Positions 1 to 7,421 of a stretch of DNA of 64,000 nucleotides are shown here, in pieces (the stretch's first letter is position 1; the number at the start of each line of letters is the position of its first letter). The stretch covers positions 26,739 to 90,738 of the forward strand of contig CAYFOF010000003.1 in assembly GCA_964344655.1 (NCBI GenBank), in the 5' to 3' direction. The position numbers were made by a program, and so were the translations under genes. This DNA comes from JABJPM01 sp964344655 (GTDB taxonomy: Archaea > Nanobdellota > Nanobdellia > SCGC-AAA011-G17 > PNOQ01). The notes below the pieces were generated by a model. That model had not been told where the DNA came from. It was given only the letters and a program-made list of their open reading frames with translations, and ran no database searches.

Positions 1-1292
1 TGATATCCCCAATACATTGCGTCTTCACCAAGTCTTAGGAATCTTAGATTATTTGGGATTTTATTTTCAAAAAGTTTTCTTATTGCTACTTCAAGTGCAT
101 TATCTTTAACAGAATTAAAAGATTCAGCCCCCAATATTCTGTGTGCCATTTTTCTATTTTGTGGATCACTTCTATAAGCTCCTTTTGCTAACCAACGATA
201 TAACATATCGTCATGATTGGAGTAGTTAACGATTACTTCACCTTTTCCTGCTCTTTTTGCTTTCTCTATTAGATATTCTCCAGTTTCATAAAGCTCTTCT
301 TCAAGACTTCTAACTCTTCTTTCATGTTTGTCTGTTTGTGCAACTTCGTCATCTAGTTCATGAAGATTTATTGATTGAGCACTGAATGCGTCGTGAATGT
401 GTATGTGTTCTGGAGCAAAATAATCTATCATTTCGTTGTTTGCTTCATCTGTTTCTGGATCTAATTCAGAAACGTGGGAATCTCCAAGAACTAAAGCAAC
501 TGTTTTTGCTTTGTGGGGTTTTACTCCTTTTGCGTACTTTATTCCTAAATCTATAAATGTTCCATTTGCTTGAGCAGGAACTATTCTTGGAAGGTATAAT
601 TTTTCATCTAAAACATCAACAACTACAAATCCAAATTCATGCTCTTCATCAGCATCATATCCCCTTCTATTTGTAGTGTTATAACTTGGATGAGTGCAAC
701 ATCCTGTCGTTAACATTAATTTTGGGTATTCTCCAGATTGTCCTTTTGCTACAGGAGTTAATACTTGTTTTGGGCTTGGCATAACAATTGAACTTCCGCC
801 GTGTTTTTTTGTATATTTTCCTTTCCCAGTTAAAGGATTTTGATTTTGAGAGGGTTCTGGAACCGCTATTAGTCGTACATTTGTATTTAATCTTTCTCCC
901 GTTGTTTCATAATTAGTATTTGGCATTTCATTCCAAAAAAAATGCATTGGCATTTTTGGAGATCTTCCTTTTTCTCTCCAATTATCTCTCTTTTCTTGTT
1001 CTCTTTCTTTTTGCATTTCTAATCTGCCTTTTGCATTACTTTCCATATATACATCATCTCTTTTGTGGAAAAATGGATGTAATTCAATTTCATTAACGTA
1101 AGATCCGGGAATTGCACAAATTCTTAATTCCCCTTCGTTATCTCGAACATATCTTTCTAAATTTTTTATAAGTGGTAAATTTGGAGCACCTTTAGAAGAA
1201 TCTCTTCCATAGTGTTCAGCAGAATGAGGATTTTGAATGCCTTGCGCAGCAGTTATAGCAATAGTTTTAGTTTTAGAATTATCACCCTCCAT
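1..1292 (-). CDS. Metallophosphoesterase-like protein, possibly phage A1-type DNase (partial)
   Basis: A long open frame runs off the left edge; 430 codons are visible from an ATG at 1292. Seen: a D-x-H motif (GDSHVSELDPE), then HD (IHIHDAFS) and NHD (YSNHDDML) in the order and spacing of calcineurin-like metallophosphoesterases; the later His motifs would lie beyond the edge. The N-terminal half is not a typical phosphoesterase and resembles, from memory, the host-DNA-degrading A1 proteins of T5-like phages. A TATA-like stretch on the minus strand near 1311-1325 suits a leaderless ATG. The function is inferred; a housekeeping nuclease or phosphatase is possible. Confidence 0.5.
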   Translation of the reverse strand, partial: MEGDNSKTKTIAITAAQGIQNPHSAEHYGRDSSKGAPNLPLIKNLERYVRDNEGELRICAIPGSYVNEIELHPFFHKRDDVYMESNAKGRLEMQKEREQEKRDNWREKGRSPKMPMHFFWNEMPNTNYETTGERLNTNVRLIAVPEPSQNQNPLTGKGKYTKKHGGSSIVMPSPKQVLTPVAKGQSGEYPKLMLTTGCCTHPSYNTTNRRGYDADEEHEFGFVVVDVLDEKLYLPRIVPAQANGTFIDLGIKYAKGVKPHKAKTVALVLGDSHVSELDPETDEANNEMIDYFAPEHIHIHDAFSAQSINLHELDDEVAQTDKHERRVRSLEEELYETGEYLIEKAKRAGKGEVIVNYSNHDDMLYRWLAKGAYRSDPQNRKMAHRILGAESFNSVKDNALEVAIRKLFENKIPNNLRFLRLGEDAMYWGY

Positions 1293-1392
1293 GTTTATGT
1301 TTAGTTAGGTTTTATATTTAAAGAATTATATACTTGAAAATGTAGAATGTTGTTATTTGTAAACTTTTAAAGTATTTATTGTTTCTTTTTTT

Positions 1393-1635
1393 ATGAAATT
1401 GACAAGAATTTTAAGTCATACTGTAGAGACATATAATTCTGAAAATGAATCTACTAGAACTCATACATATAGAATTGATGGTGAAGAAGTTGATTTAGAA
1501 ACTTTTTCTAGAGCAGAAAATCAAAGATGTTTATATAGTTCTGAAAAACATTGGTATGAGCCTATGGCGCATGTAATGCCAGAAGGCCGTGTAGGTGCAA
1601 GTGGAGAAATTATAAAACAATATTTTCCTTTTTAA
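1393..1635 (+). CDS. Hypothetical small protein (80 aa)
   Basis: I do not recognise this protein. It has no membrane segment, signal peptide or Cys cluster. It is mildly charged, with a beta-like middle (THTYRIDGEEVDLETFS), and ends QYFPF. It is divergent from the metallophosphoesterase-like gene, with about 100 bp between them holding an A+T-rich promoter for each. The ATG lies about 25 bp after a TTTTAAAG box, as expected of a leaderless archaeal gene. Its reality rests on that promoter and on codon use like its neighbours. Confidence 0.5.
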   Translation: MKLTRILSHTVETYNSENESTRTHTYRIDGEEVDLETFSRAENQRCLYSSEKHWYEPMAHVMPEGRVGASGEIIKQYFPF

Positions 1636-1639
1636 AATA

Positions 1640-1711
1640 TGGTCCCAAGGAGAATCGAACTCCTGTCTCTGCCAAGTCAGGGCAGCGTCTTAACCACTGG
1701 ACTATGGGGCC
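1640..1711 (-). tRNA. tRNA-Val (GAC)
   Basis: The minus strand folds as a cloverleaf: acceptor GGCCCCA with TGGGACC (one C-A mismatch at pair 3-70), a weak D arm, anticodon stem CTGCC/GGCAG around loop CTGACTT (anticodon GAC), and T arm AGGAG-TTCGATT-CTCCT, with A as discriminator base. The anticodon arm resembles archaeal tRNA-Val. Oddities are a pyrimidine at position 37 and the acceptor mismatch. No intron is seen. It follows the Lsm-eL37-small membrane protein genes on the same strand with 1 bp between them, so it may share their transcript. Confidence 0.8.
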
Positions 1712-1712
1712 T

Positions 1713-1811
1713 TTAACCTAAATTAGAAACCCACATGAATAATAACACAAATAAAATTATGATAAATAGTATGCTGGACATCCAACCTAAAGTTTTTGGG
1801 TTTACAAACAT
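1713..1811 (-). CDS. Sec61beta/SecG-like tiny membrane protein (32 aa)
   Basis: A 32-residue ORF starts 5 bp after the eL37 stop on the same strand. It is a short polar lead (MFVNPKTLGW) followed by one strongly hydrophobic helix (SSILFIIILFVLLFMWVS). The pattern of a Pro-Lys just before a single C-terminal helix matches the core of archaeal SecG/Sec61beta, the small non-essential subunit of the SecYE translocon. Family members are usually 50-60 aa, so this one lacks most of the cytosolic N-terminus. Alternatively it is an unrelated small membrane peptide. Position in a ribosomal operon supports it being translated. Confidence 0.5.
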   Translation of the reverse strand: MFVNPKTLGWMSSILFIIILFVLLFMWVSNLG

Positions 1812-1816
1812 GATTA

Positions 1817-1984
1817 TTATTTCTTCTTCAACCAAGAAAACATTCTTAGTTTAGAAGTTTTTCCATATCCGCAGCTAGAACACTTTTTCTTCCTTATATG
1901 GTATGATGCTTTTCCACATCTTCTACATCTGATAAAGTTCTTTTTACCAGATTTCTTCCCCATGGATGGTGTTCCTTTAGTCAT
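1817..1984 (-). CDS. rpl37e: Large ribosomal subunit protein eL37
   Basis: This 55-aa protein of the 50S subunit binds 23S rRNA. Seen: the N-terminal MTKGTPSMGKK signature of the family and a zinc ribbon with two CxxC pairs (RCRRCG and KCSSCG), followed by a basic tail ending WLKKK. Length is normal for archaeal L37e. It lies 4 bp after the Lsm stop codon. The Lsm-eL37 gene pair is conserved in many archaea, which supports both calls and a shared transcript. The start is the ATG at 1984. Confidence 0.95.
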   Translation of the reverse strand: MTKGTPSMGKKSGKKNFIRCRRCGKASYHIRKKKCSSCGYGKTSKLRMFSWLKKK

Positions 1985-1988
1985 TTTC

Positions 1989-2213
1989 TTATGCTGGTGA
2001 TATTAGAATTATTGTGTCGCCTCTAACGAATACGGTTCCAAGTTTTCTTTTTGTTTCTCCGTTTTCTCTTTCTTCAGCGTCATCTAATACAGTATTTATG
2101 TGAATATCAAATGCTTTTAATGTACCTAGAAATTGCTTTCCGTTTTTTAACTCAAGCATTACTCTGCTTCCACGTGCTTTGTTTAATGCGTCTAATGGTC
2201 TACTTTCTTCCAT
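1989..2213 (-). CDS. Sm-like archaeal RNA-binding protein (Lsm)
   Basis: This 74-aa Sm-fold protein is expected to form a heptameric ring that binds U-rich RNA. Seen: an N-terminal helix (PLDALNKARG), Sm1 motif with the Gly-Lys-x-Phe-x-Gly-x-Leu-x-x-Phe-Asp pattern (GKQFLGTLKAFDIHIN), and Sm2 with FVRGDTIILIS, the classic RG-[DN]-x-[IV] signature. The full length corresponds to the Sm domain alone. It is the first gene of the Lsm-eL37-Sec61beta-like set and probably drives the operon. Confidence 0.95.
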   Translation of the reverse strand: MEESRPLDALNKARGSRVMLELKNGKQFLGTLKAFDIHINTVLDDAEERENGETKRKLGTVFVRGDTIILISPA

Positions 2214-2288
2214 TTTTATTTAATCCCCCTAAAATATAGAATTTAGCTTAAACTTCTTGTTTATAAGATTATCGGTAATTGTGTAAAA

Positions 2289-2591
2289 TTAGTTTTTTAA
2301 TTTTTCATAAGCATCATTAACTTTGACTGCTAATCCGTTATAAAAATCTGTAAATTCCGGATTTGTATCTGGATGAATATCTCTCATTATTGCATTTCTT
2401 GCTTGTTTAATTTGTTCAAGAGTTGCGTCTTCAGATATTCCAAGTACTTCATAAGGATTTGAAGAACAAACTATTCTGGTTTCTAAAGAACCGATTATAT
2501 CTAGTATGCTTTTTTTAGATGTAGGAATAATTGTTGAATATTTCCTTGGAGTTACTTGCATCATTTTTTTATTTTTGATGATTTGCAGCAT
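2289..2591 (-). CDS. J-domain (DnaJ-like) protein, small
   Basis: This is a 100-aa protein whose C-terminal half is a J domain: NPYEVLGISEDAT, a helix, then the diagnostic HPD tripeptide (RDIHPDTNPE) that stimulates Hsp70 ATPase activity, and a last helix (VNDAYEKLKN). No Gly/Phe or zinc-binding region follows, so this is a J-only protein. The N-terminal 45 residues are unrecognised. The gene overlaps the 3' end of the upstream ORF by 23 bp if the ATG at 2591 is used; an ATG at 2564 would remove the overlap. Its Hsp70 partner is not in this window. Confidence 0.75.
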   Translation of the reverse strand: MLQIIKNKKMMQVTPRKYSTIIPTSKKSILDIIGSLETRIVCSSNPYEVLGISEDATLEQIKQARNAIMRDIHPDTNPEFTDFYNGLAVKVNDAYEKLKN

Positions 2592-2997
2592 ACCATAAAC
2601 TTTCTAGTAAAATTTCTGCATCTGTTTCTAATAATGCATATAATCTTGGGTCAGTAATTCCTTGATCAACAAAATAATCTCTCAAATTTGGAAAGCTAGG
2701 ATTTGGTAAATGTGGAACAAATCTAGAACGGTTACACGATAATGCTAAATCTGCATATTCTTCTTCCCATGCTTCTTTGTAACCTTCAATTGCCCTAGTA
2801 ACTTTTTCTCTTAAATCTGGGTTGCCATTTAAGTAAGCTAAAACAACTGGACTTAAATCTTCAATTCTTCTCGGTGTTAAAATTCCTTCCGCTGAAAATG
2901 TTTCAAGCATAGATGCTTTGAAAGAACTAAGACCTTCGTCTGCTCTATCTTCAATTCTCTTATTAGGTTCAATAAATGTTTTTGATTTTGTATCCAT
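2569..2997 (-). CDS. Hypothetical protein, 142 aa, upstream of J-domain gene
   Basis: I do not recognise this protein. It is soluble, helical and acidic, with no membrane segment; features are a Pro-rich centre (VPHLPNPSFPNLRDYF) and a Trp-rich stretch near residue 85. It overlaps or abuts the J-domain gene, so the two are probably cotranscribed and may act together, for example as a client-binding part for the J protein. That link is inference from position only. Confidence 0.6.
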   Translation of the reverse strand: MDTKSKTFIEPNKRIEDRADEGLSSFKASMLETFSAEGILTPRRIEDLSPVVLAYLNGNPDLREKVTRAIEGYKEAWEEEYADLALSCNRSRFVPHLPNPSFPNLRDYFVDQGITDPRLYALLETDAEILLESLWYAANHQK

Positions 2998-3120
2998 TTT
3001 AATATTGCCTCTACTGTCTAGTGGTATAATTATTTATAAAGGTTTCTGTTTTTTATTTATTGATAAATCGGGGAGAAATAAAAAGTTTTATAAAGAGAAT
3101 GAGTTCCAAAAAAGTTACAA

Positions 3121-3498
3121 ATGGCAATAAGTCAAGAAAGATCAAGAAGGAAAGTAAGTGGATCAAGATATGTAGCTTTGAGAAAAAAGAAAAGCTATGA
3201 ATTGGGAAGAGATCCTACGTACACTAAGCTAGGTACTGAAAAGAAAAAAACTATTCGGAAAATGGCTGGTGGAAGAAAAGAAGTTTTACTTACTGCAGAA
3301 ACTATTAATTTACTTGATCCTAAAACAAAAAAGAGTTCTAAGATAAAAATTGATAAAGTTTTGGAGAATCCAGCTAATAGACACTTTGTTAGAAGAAATA
3401 TTTTAACTAAGGGCACTGTTATTGAGACTTCAAAAGGAAAAGCTAAAATTACTTCACGTCCTGGACAAGAAGGAAGTATTAACGCTGTTTTGATTTAA
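3121..3498 (+). CDS. rps8e: Small ribosomal subunit protein eS8
   Basis: This 125-aa protein of the 30S subunit has the S8e signature: basic N-terminus (SQERSRRKVSG), the conserved LGRDPTYTKLG, VRRNILTKGTVIET and the closing Gly-Arg/Pro-Gly-rich segment (ITSRPGQEGSINAVL). Length is typical of archaeal S8e, which lacks the eukaryotic insertions. A TATA-like TTTTATAAAG lies upstream near 3083, giving a short leader. It stands alone on the plus strand, divergent from the J-domain pair. Confidence 0.96.
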   Translation: MAISQERSRRKVSGSRYVALRKKKSYELGRDPTYTKLGTEKKKTIRKMAGGRKEVLLTAETINLLDPKTKKSSKIKIDKVLENPANRHFVRRNILTKGTVIETSKGKAKITSRPGQEGSINAVLI

Positions 3499-3533
3499 GT
3501 TAATTTTATATATAATGAGTATTTTTGCGATTT

Positions 3534-3935
3534 ATGAAAAATGAACGCAAAGGATTAATTTATTTGTTATCTGCCGTCGCAGTAAGCATTCCCGGGATTG
3601 TTTATATGGAAAGAAATGATCTAAAGATAAGAGAAACTTCTCCTCCCCCAATAGTACAGGAATATAATGAATTAGAAGAAAATATTAATCAAATTTCTGA
3701 AGCAATAAGATGGGCCCCGGGAGTAGAAAGTTTATTGGCTGACGAAAGAATTCAATATGTTGCAAAAAAGGATAGTTTAGAAAATACCCAACCATATAGA
3801 GTTGCATCTCAAGATTATGATAATTCCTTGAAAGATATACGTAATAAAAATAAAAAAGTAGCCATCCCCATGCTTTTGGTAGTGGGGGGTCTTGCAGTTA
3901 AAGGATTACGTATTTCGAAAAAAAGAGATTCTTAA
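3534..3935 (+). CDS. Two-TM membrane protein with central coiled coil
   Basis: This is an unrecognised protein of about 133 aa. Seen: an N-terminal helix (GLIYLLSAVAVSIPGIVYM), a Pro-rich linker (SPPPIV), about 70 residues of charged helix with coiled-coil character, and a second helix (VAIPMLLVVGGLAVKGL) with a basic end. The ATG at 3534 is chosen because it lies about 25 bp after TTTTATATATAATG (3506-3519); a TTG further upstream is less likely. The same architecture recurs in the gene at 51293-51712, suggesting a small family. Confidence 0.65.
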   Translation: MKNERKGLIYLLSAVAVSIPGIVYMERNDLKIRETSPPPIVQEYNELEENINQISEAIRWAPGVESLLADERIQYVAKKDSLENTQPYRVASQDYDNSLKDIRNKNKKVAIPMLLVVGGLAVKGLRISKKRDS

Positions 3936-3968
3936 AATAGAAAGTTTTATAAATAGATAATCGACTTG

Positions 3969-4003
3969 CTATATAAACCTTACTGGACTTTCAGTAGGTG
4001 GTG
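3969..4003 (+). promoter_or_regulatory. TATA box and Shine-Dalgarno of the TFB gene
   Basis: CTATATAAAC at 3969-3978 is a good archaeal TATA box. It is followed by TAGGTGGTG at 3995-4003, which complements the 16S rRNA 3' end and ends about 10 nt before the ATG at 4013. The GTG codons inside the Shine-Dalgarno (3998, 4001) would lengthen the protein, but they are better read as the ribosome-binding site. Confidence 0.6.
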
Positions 4004-4012
4004 AAATACAAT

Positions 4013-4957
4013 ATGTCTGCTAATTATATAAAAAAATGTCCCGAATGTGGGAGTATTAACCTAATGTCTCGAGATGAGAGAGGAGAAATCATCTGCAAAG
4101 ATTGTGGTTTAGTTATTGAAGAACGTATGATTGACTTTGGTCAAGAATGGAGAGAGTTTGATTCTGAATCTGCTGATAAGAGAAGAAGAACTGGTGCACC
4201 AATAACTGCTACTAAATTTGATGGTGGATTAGGTACAAGCATTGGTACTGATGCTGATATTTTGAAATTAAATACTAAATCTAAAAATAAATATATGAGA
4301 TTACAAAAATGGCAACATAGAATTTCTACTGCTATTGAAAGAAATTTAAAATTAGCTTTAGCTGAATTGAAAAGAGTAAGTTCATTCTTGAAATTACCAA
4401 ATCCGGTTTTAGAAGATGCTTCTGAAATTTACAGACAAGCTGTTCAACGTGGATTAGTTAGAGGAAGATCTATGGAGAGTGTTGTTTCTGGTGCATTATA
4501 CGCTGCATGTAGAAGACATGAAATTCCTAGAACTTTAGATGAATTAGCTGAGGCTTCTGGAATTGATAAGAAAGAAATTGGAAGAACTTATAGATTTATT
4601 ACTAGAGAATTGGGAGTTAGAATTTTACCATCTAATCCTGTAGATTATATTCCAAGGTTTTCATCTGAATTAAAATTAAACGCTGAAACTCAGAGTAAAG
4701 CTGTTGAAATTTTAGAGATGGCTCAAAAAGCTGAATTAACTTCTGGTCGTGGACCAACAGGAATTGCGGCCGCTTCATTGTATGTTGCTGCTGTGATGAA
4801 TAATGAAAAAAGAACTCAAAGAGAGGTGGCTGATGTTGCCGGTGTAACTGAAGTTACAATCAGGAATAGATACAAAGAGTTGCTTAAGAAGTTAGATTTA
4901 GAAGATGAGTTGAAGAAGAAACAAAAAGAGAATAAAGAAGAAAACGAAGAAGAGTAG
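4013..4957 (+). CDS. tfb: Transcription initiation factor B (TFB/TFIIB)
   Basis: TFB bridges TBP at the TATA box to RNA polymerase and sets the start site. Seen in the 314-aa product: an N-terminal zinc ribbon with Cys 9, 12, 28 and 31 (CPECG, CKDCG), a B-reader/linker region (DFGQEWREF), and two cyclin repeats (about residues 110-200 and 205-300; the second has TSGRGPTGIAAASLYVAA). The acidic tail (KEENEEE) is unusual but not rare. The ATG at 4013 fits the Shine-Dalgarno. Its presence shows this genome uses archaeal initiation, which matters for the sigma factors at 38.9-40.7 kb. Confidence 0.97.
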   Translation: MSANYIKKCPECGSINLMSRDERGEIICKDCGLVIEERMIDFGQEWREFDSESADKRRRTGAPITATKFDGGLGTSIGTDADILKLNTKSKNKYMRLQKWQHRISTAIERNLKLALAELKRVSSFLKLPNPVLEDASEIYRQAVQRGLVRGRSMESVVSGALYAACRRHEIPRTLDELAEASGIDKKEIGRTYRFITRELGVRILPSNPVDYIPRFSSELKLNAETQSKAVEILEMAQKAELTSGRGPTGIAAASLYVAAVMNNEKRTQREVADVAGVTEVTIRNRYKELLKKLDLEDELKKKQKENKEENEEE

Positions 4958-4992
4958 AAAGGTTTTTATATTCTAATTTGAATTTATATTAT

Positions 4993-5367
4993 ATGGCTTT
5001 GAAATGTGCTAGATGCGGAAAGGCATTGACAGGAAGACAAAAGAAGTGGTGTTCTGTTTCTTGCAGAAATGAAGGCAGTCAAAAAGCTGGAAGTTCTGAA
5101 TTAAAAAGATTAGTTGAAGTTAGTGTTTTATCACAAAAAACTAATTTAGCATTGGCTAAATCTGTAAATGATTTAAGTTCTAGAATTGATAGAATGATTT
5201 CTATGTTTGAAAAAGCTGCCGAGGGTGTTGGAGATGTTAGGGAAGTTACAAAAGATGAGGTAAATCAGGTAGCTAAACAATTGAAAGAGGTTGTCCAACA
5301 AAATAAAGATTTAGCAGAAGGCTTGCTTGCATTAGATAATTATGTGAGAAGGCATAAAAATGGATGA
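4993..5367 (+). CDS. Zinc-finger plus coiled-coil protein, 124 aa
   Basis: I do not recognise the family. Seen: an N-terminal four-Cys finger (CARCGKAL, then WCSVSCRNEG), a helical region with heptad-like Leu/Val (residues 35-115) and a basic end. The ATG at 4993 is used because it lies about 25 bp after TTTTTATATT. The stop overlaps the next gene by 8 bp, so it heads a three-gene operon with a 50-aa protein and a secreted protein. It could be a nucleic-acid-binding or scaffold protein; nothing visible decides. Confidence 0.65.
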   Translation: MALKCARCGKALTGRQKKWCSVSCRNEGSQKAGSSELKRLVEVSVLSQKTNLALAKSVNDLSSRIDRMISMFEKAAEGVGDVREVTKDEVNQVAKQLKEVVQQNKDLAEGLLALDNYVRRHKNG

Positions 5368-5512
5368 AATATTTTTTGTTAATGATAAATATACTTTAGA
5401 CAAAGATAGTTTGTTTAGAAAATTAAGTATTATGTTGGATGCAGAGGAAAGAGAGAAAGCAAAGTTCATGAAGGACTATGTTTTCAAATTGATTAGAGCA
5501 AGTAAAAAATGA
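5360..5512 (+). CDS. Small helical protein, 50 aa
   Basis: This short ORF (begins MDEIFFVNDKYTLD, ends KLIRASKK) starts inside the last codons of the zinc-finger gene and ends in an ATGA overlap with the secreted-protein gene. Both couplings argue that it is translated. The sequence predicts a short strand then a long charged helix (REKAKFMKDYVFKLIR), without Cys or membrane segments. Function is unknown; it may be a partner of the coiled-coil protein upstream. Confidence 0.6.
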   Translation: MDEIFFVNDKYTLDKDSLFRKLSIMLDAEEREKAKFMKDYVFKLIRASKK

Positions 5513-5901
5513 AATCGTTTTTGATATTATTGATGTTATTAGTAATACCTTTTTCTAGTGCTTACTCTGTTGGAGATTTTATTGATGATGGAAAAGATTT
5601 TTTTGAAGATTATTTTGCTTTAACTGGTTCTGTTATTGTTAAGTTAACTGAGAGAATAACTGATTTGGGTGGGGGAAGTTTTGAAAGTATTCACCCTTCT
5701 CAAGAATATGTTTTTGAAGGATGTATTGATAATGATAGGGGAAATTATAAATTTAAAGGAACTTGTGAGTTTGAAGGTGAAAAATTTGTAGATTATTGTA
5801 GTGAAGATTCAGTTATGGTTTATGAACATTCTTGTAATAATGGTTGTGTTGGTTCTTGGTATTTGTGTGAGAATAAGTGTGAAGATGGAGCTTGCATATA
5901 G
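5509..5901 (+). CDS. Secreted Cys-rich protein, 130 aa
   Basis: A clear Sec signal peptide (MKSFLILLMLLVIPFSSA) leads a small extracellular protein. The mature part has an acidic Phe-rich stretch, then an LTGSVIV motif, then a C-terminal region with eight Cys in short spacings ending CEDGACI, suggesting a disulfide-bonded domain. The start overlaps the previous stop (ATGA). The TG[SNK]-hydrophobic motif also occurs in the surface proteins at 5936-6445 and 57589-57930. Function is unknown; it is likely exposed on the cell surface. Confidence 0.7.
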   Translation: MKSFLILLMLLVIPFSSAYSVGDFIDDGKDFFEDYFALTGSVIVKLTERITDLGGGSFESIHPSQEYVFEGCIDNDRGNYKFKGTCEFEGEKFVDYCSEDSVMVYEHSCNNGCVGSWYLCENKCEDGACI

Positions 5902-5935
5902 AAAAGTATTTATATTCTTATTGTAATTTTTTATT

Positions 5936-6445
5936 ATGAATAATATCTCAAGAGCATTAGGAGGGCTAATTATTTTAGTATTGTTATTTTTGGGTTTAGC
6001 TGGAGTTAATTATACTGGAAATGTTGTTGGTTCTTTTGAGAAACATCCATTAGTTGCTGTTGAATTTAATTATGAAGATGATAGTTTTTCTAAAGATGTT
6101 CATAGAGAATTAGTTTCAGGAGATTATTCTTTGAATACAGTTGATGAAGGAAAGTATTTGGTTTTGAGATGGAATAAAGAAATCATAGAATTAAATTTAA
6201 TTGTTAATGGAAATTCAAAATTTGAAATATGGTCTGAAGATGATATTTTGGTTGCTTCTGGAGAAATAGATCATAAAAATTTTAGAGAGTATACTTTTGA
6301 ATTAAGTGGAGACTTATCTCACGGAGATTATGCTTTATTTAATTATGGACCTGAAAAAATTGTAATTGATAGTATTTCGGGAGTTGAAGTTTCTGAATCT
6401 AAATTAAATAAATTTTTAGAATTAATTGCAGAAGGGTTTATTTAA
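5936..6445 (+). CDS. Membrane-anchored surface protein, 169 aa
   Basis: An N-terminal helix (LGGLIILVLLFLGLAGV) is followed directly by YTGNVVG, then about 140 residues of beta-rich sequence with a jelly-roll feel (FEIWSEDDILVASGE, HGDYALFNYGPEKIVIDS). No Cys. It is probably anchored by the uncleaved helix with the domain outside. It has its own TATA box (TATTTATATTC near 5907) and a leaderless ATG. Its 3' end overlaps the convergent kae1 end by 8 bp. The family is not recognised. Confidence 0.65.
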   Translation: MNNISRALGGLIILVLLFLGLAGVNYTGNVVGSFEKHPLVAVEFNYEDDSFSKDVHRELVSGDYSLNTVDEGKYLVLRWNKEIIELNLIVNGNSKFEIWSEDDILVASGEIDHKNFREYTFELSGDLSHGDYALFNYGPEKIVIDSISGVEVSESKLNKFLELIAEGFI

Positions 6446-7421
6446 CCCAATCTACTAAAACTTGATCGGTTCTTTGGTATGGGTAAATTTTTGGATCTTT
6501 ATTTTTTGTTTTGTGTCCACCTTTGTGCATTAAATATGCCGTTAAACCAATCATTGCGGCGTTGTCAACTAAAAATTGATTTTCTGGAATAAAACATTTT
6601 GCATCTCTTTCTTTACACATTATTTGTGACATTTCTTTTAATCTTGTGTTGCAAGCAACTCCACCACCCAGGGCAAGTTCTTTTTTGTCACAGTGAGCCA
6701 TTGCTCTTTCTGAAACTTCTAATAACATTGCAAAAGATGTTTCTTGTAGGGAGTACGCAAGATCTTCAACTTTGTATTTTTTTGAATCGTATAATTGTTT
6801 TAGTTTTGTTAACATCCCAGTTAGAGAAATATCCATGCCTTTTACAGAATAAGGAAGTTCTATGTAGTTTTTTGATTTGTCTGCCAAGTTAGAAAGTTTT
6901 GGTCCACCAGGAAATCCTAGTCCTAAATATCTTGCGAAAGAATCTAGAAAATTACCAATACCTTGATCTAAAGTTTCTCCGAAAATTCTGTATTTTCCAC
7001 CCTCAAAAGCAATCACTTGCGTGTTAGCTCCTGAAGCGTATAATAAAACTGGGTCTTTTGCTCCAGTTAGAACTTTTGTGACTTCTAAATGTGCCACGCA
7101 ATGATTTACTTCTATGAAAGGGATTTTATATTTTTCATTTAATTTTTTTATGAAATCTTTTCCTACATGTAAGCAAGGTGCTATTCCTGGACCGGCAGAA
7201 TATGCAAGTAAGTCAATCTCTTCTATTTTTGTATTTGATTCATTTAATGCTTGTTCTAATAATTCATCTTTGTGTTTTTTGTGATGGTTTGCGGCATTTG
7301 TTGGAATTATTCCGCCAGATTCTGTTGTATAAGATTTTTTTAAATTAATTAGAACTTTTTCATCTTCTATTATTGCTATTCCAAAAGTATGTGCAGTGGA
7401 TTCTACTGATAAAATCTTCAT
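6438..7421 (-). CDS. kae1: KEOPS complex tRNA threonylcarbamoyltransferase subunit Kae1
   Basis: Kae1 transfers the threonylcarbamoyl group to A37 of ANN-decoding tRNAs (t6A). Seen: ASKHA ATPase fold with an N-terminal phosphate motif (SVESTAHTFGIAI), the metal-binding H-x3-H (NHCVAHLE), SAGPG and an adenosine-binding GGGVACN near the C-terminus. Length (327 aa) matches Kae1; no Bud32 kinase domain is fused. The ATG at 7421 overlaps the stop of the zinc-ribbon gene (ATGA); earlier in-frame starts at 7430 or 7439 are less likely. Confidence 0.95.
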   Translation of the reverse strand: MKILSVESTAHTFGIAIIEDEKVLINLKKSYTTESGGIIPTNAANHHKKHKDELLEQALNESNTKIEEIDLLAYSAGPGIAPCLHVGKDFIKKLNEKYKIPFIEVNHCVAHLEVTKVLTGAKDPVLLYASGANTQVIAFEGGKYRIFGETLDQGIGNFLDSFARYLGLGFPGGPKLSNLADKSKNYIELPYSVKGMDISLTGMLTKLKQLYDSKKYKVEDLAYSLQETSFAMLLEVSERAMAHCDKKELALGGGVACNTRLKEMSQIMCKERDAKCFIPENQFLVDNAAMIGLTAYLMHKGGHKTKNKDPKIYPYQRTDQVLVDWVK

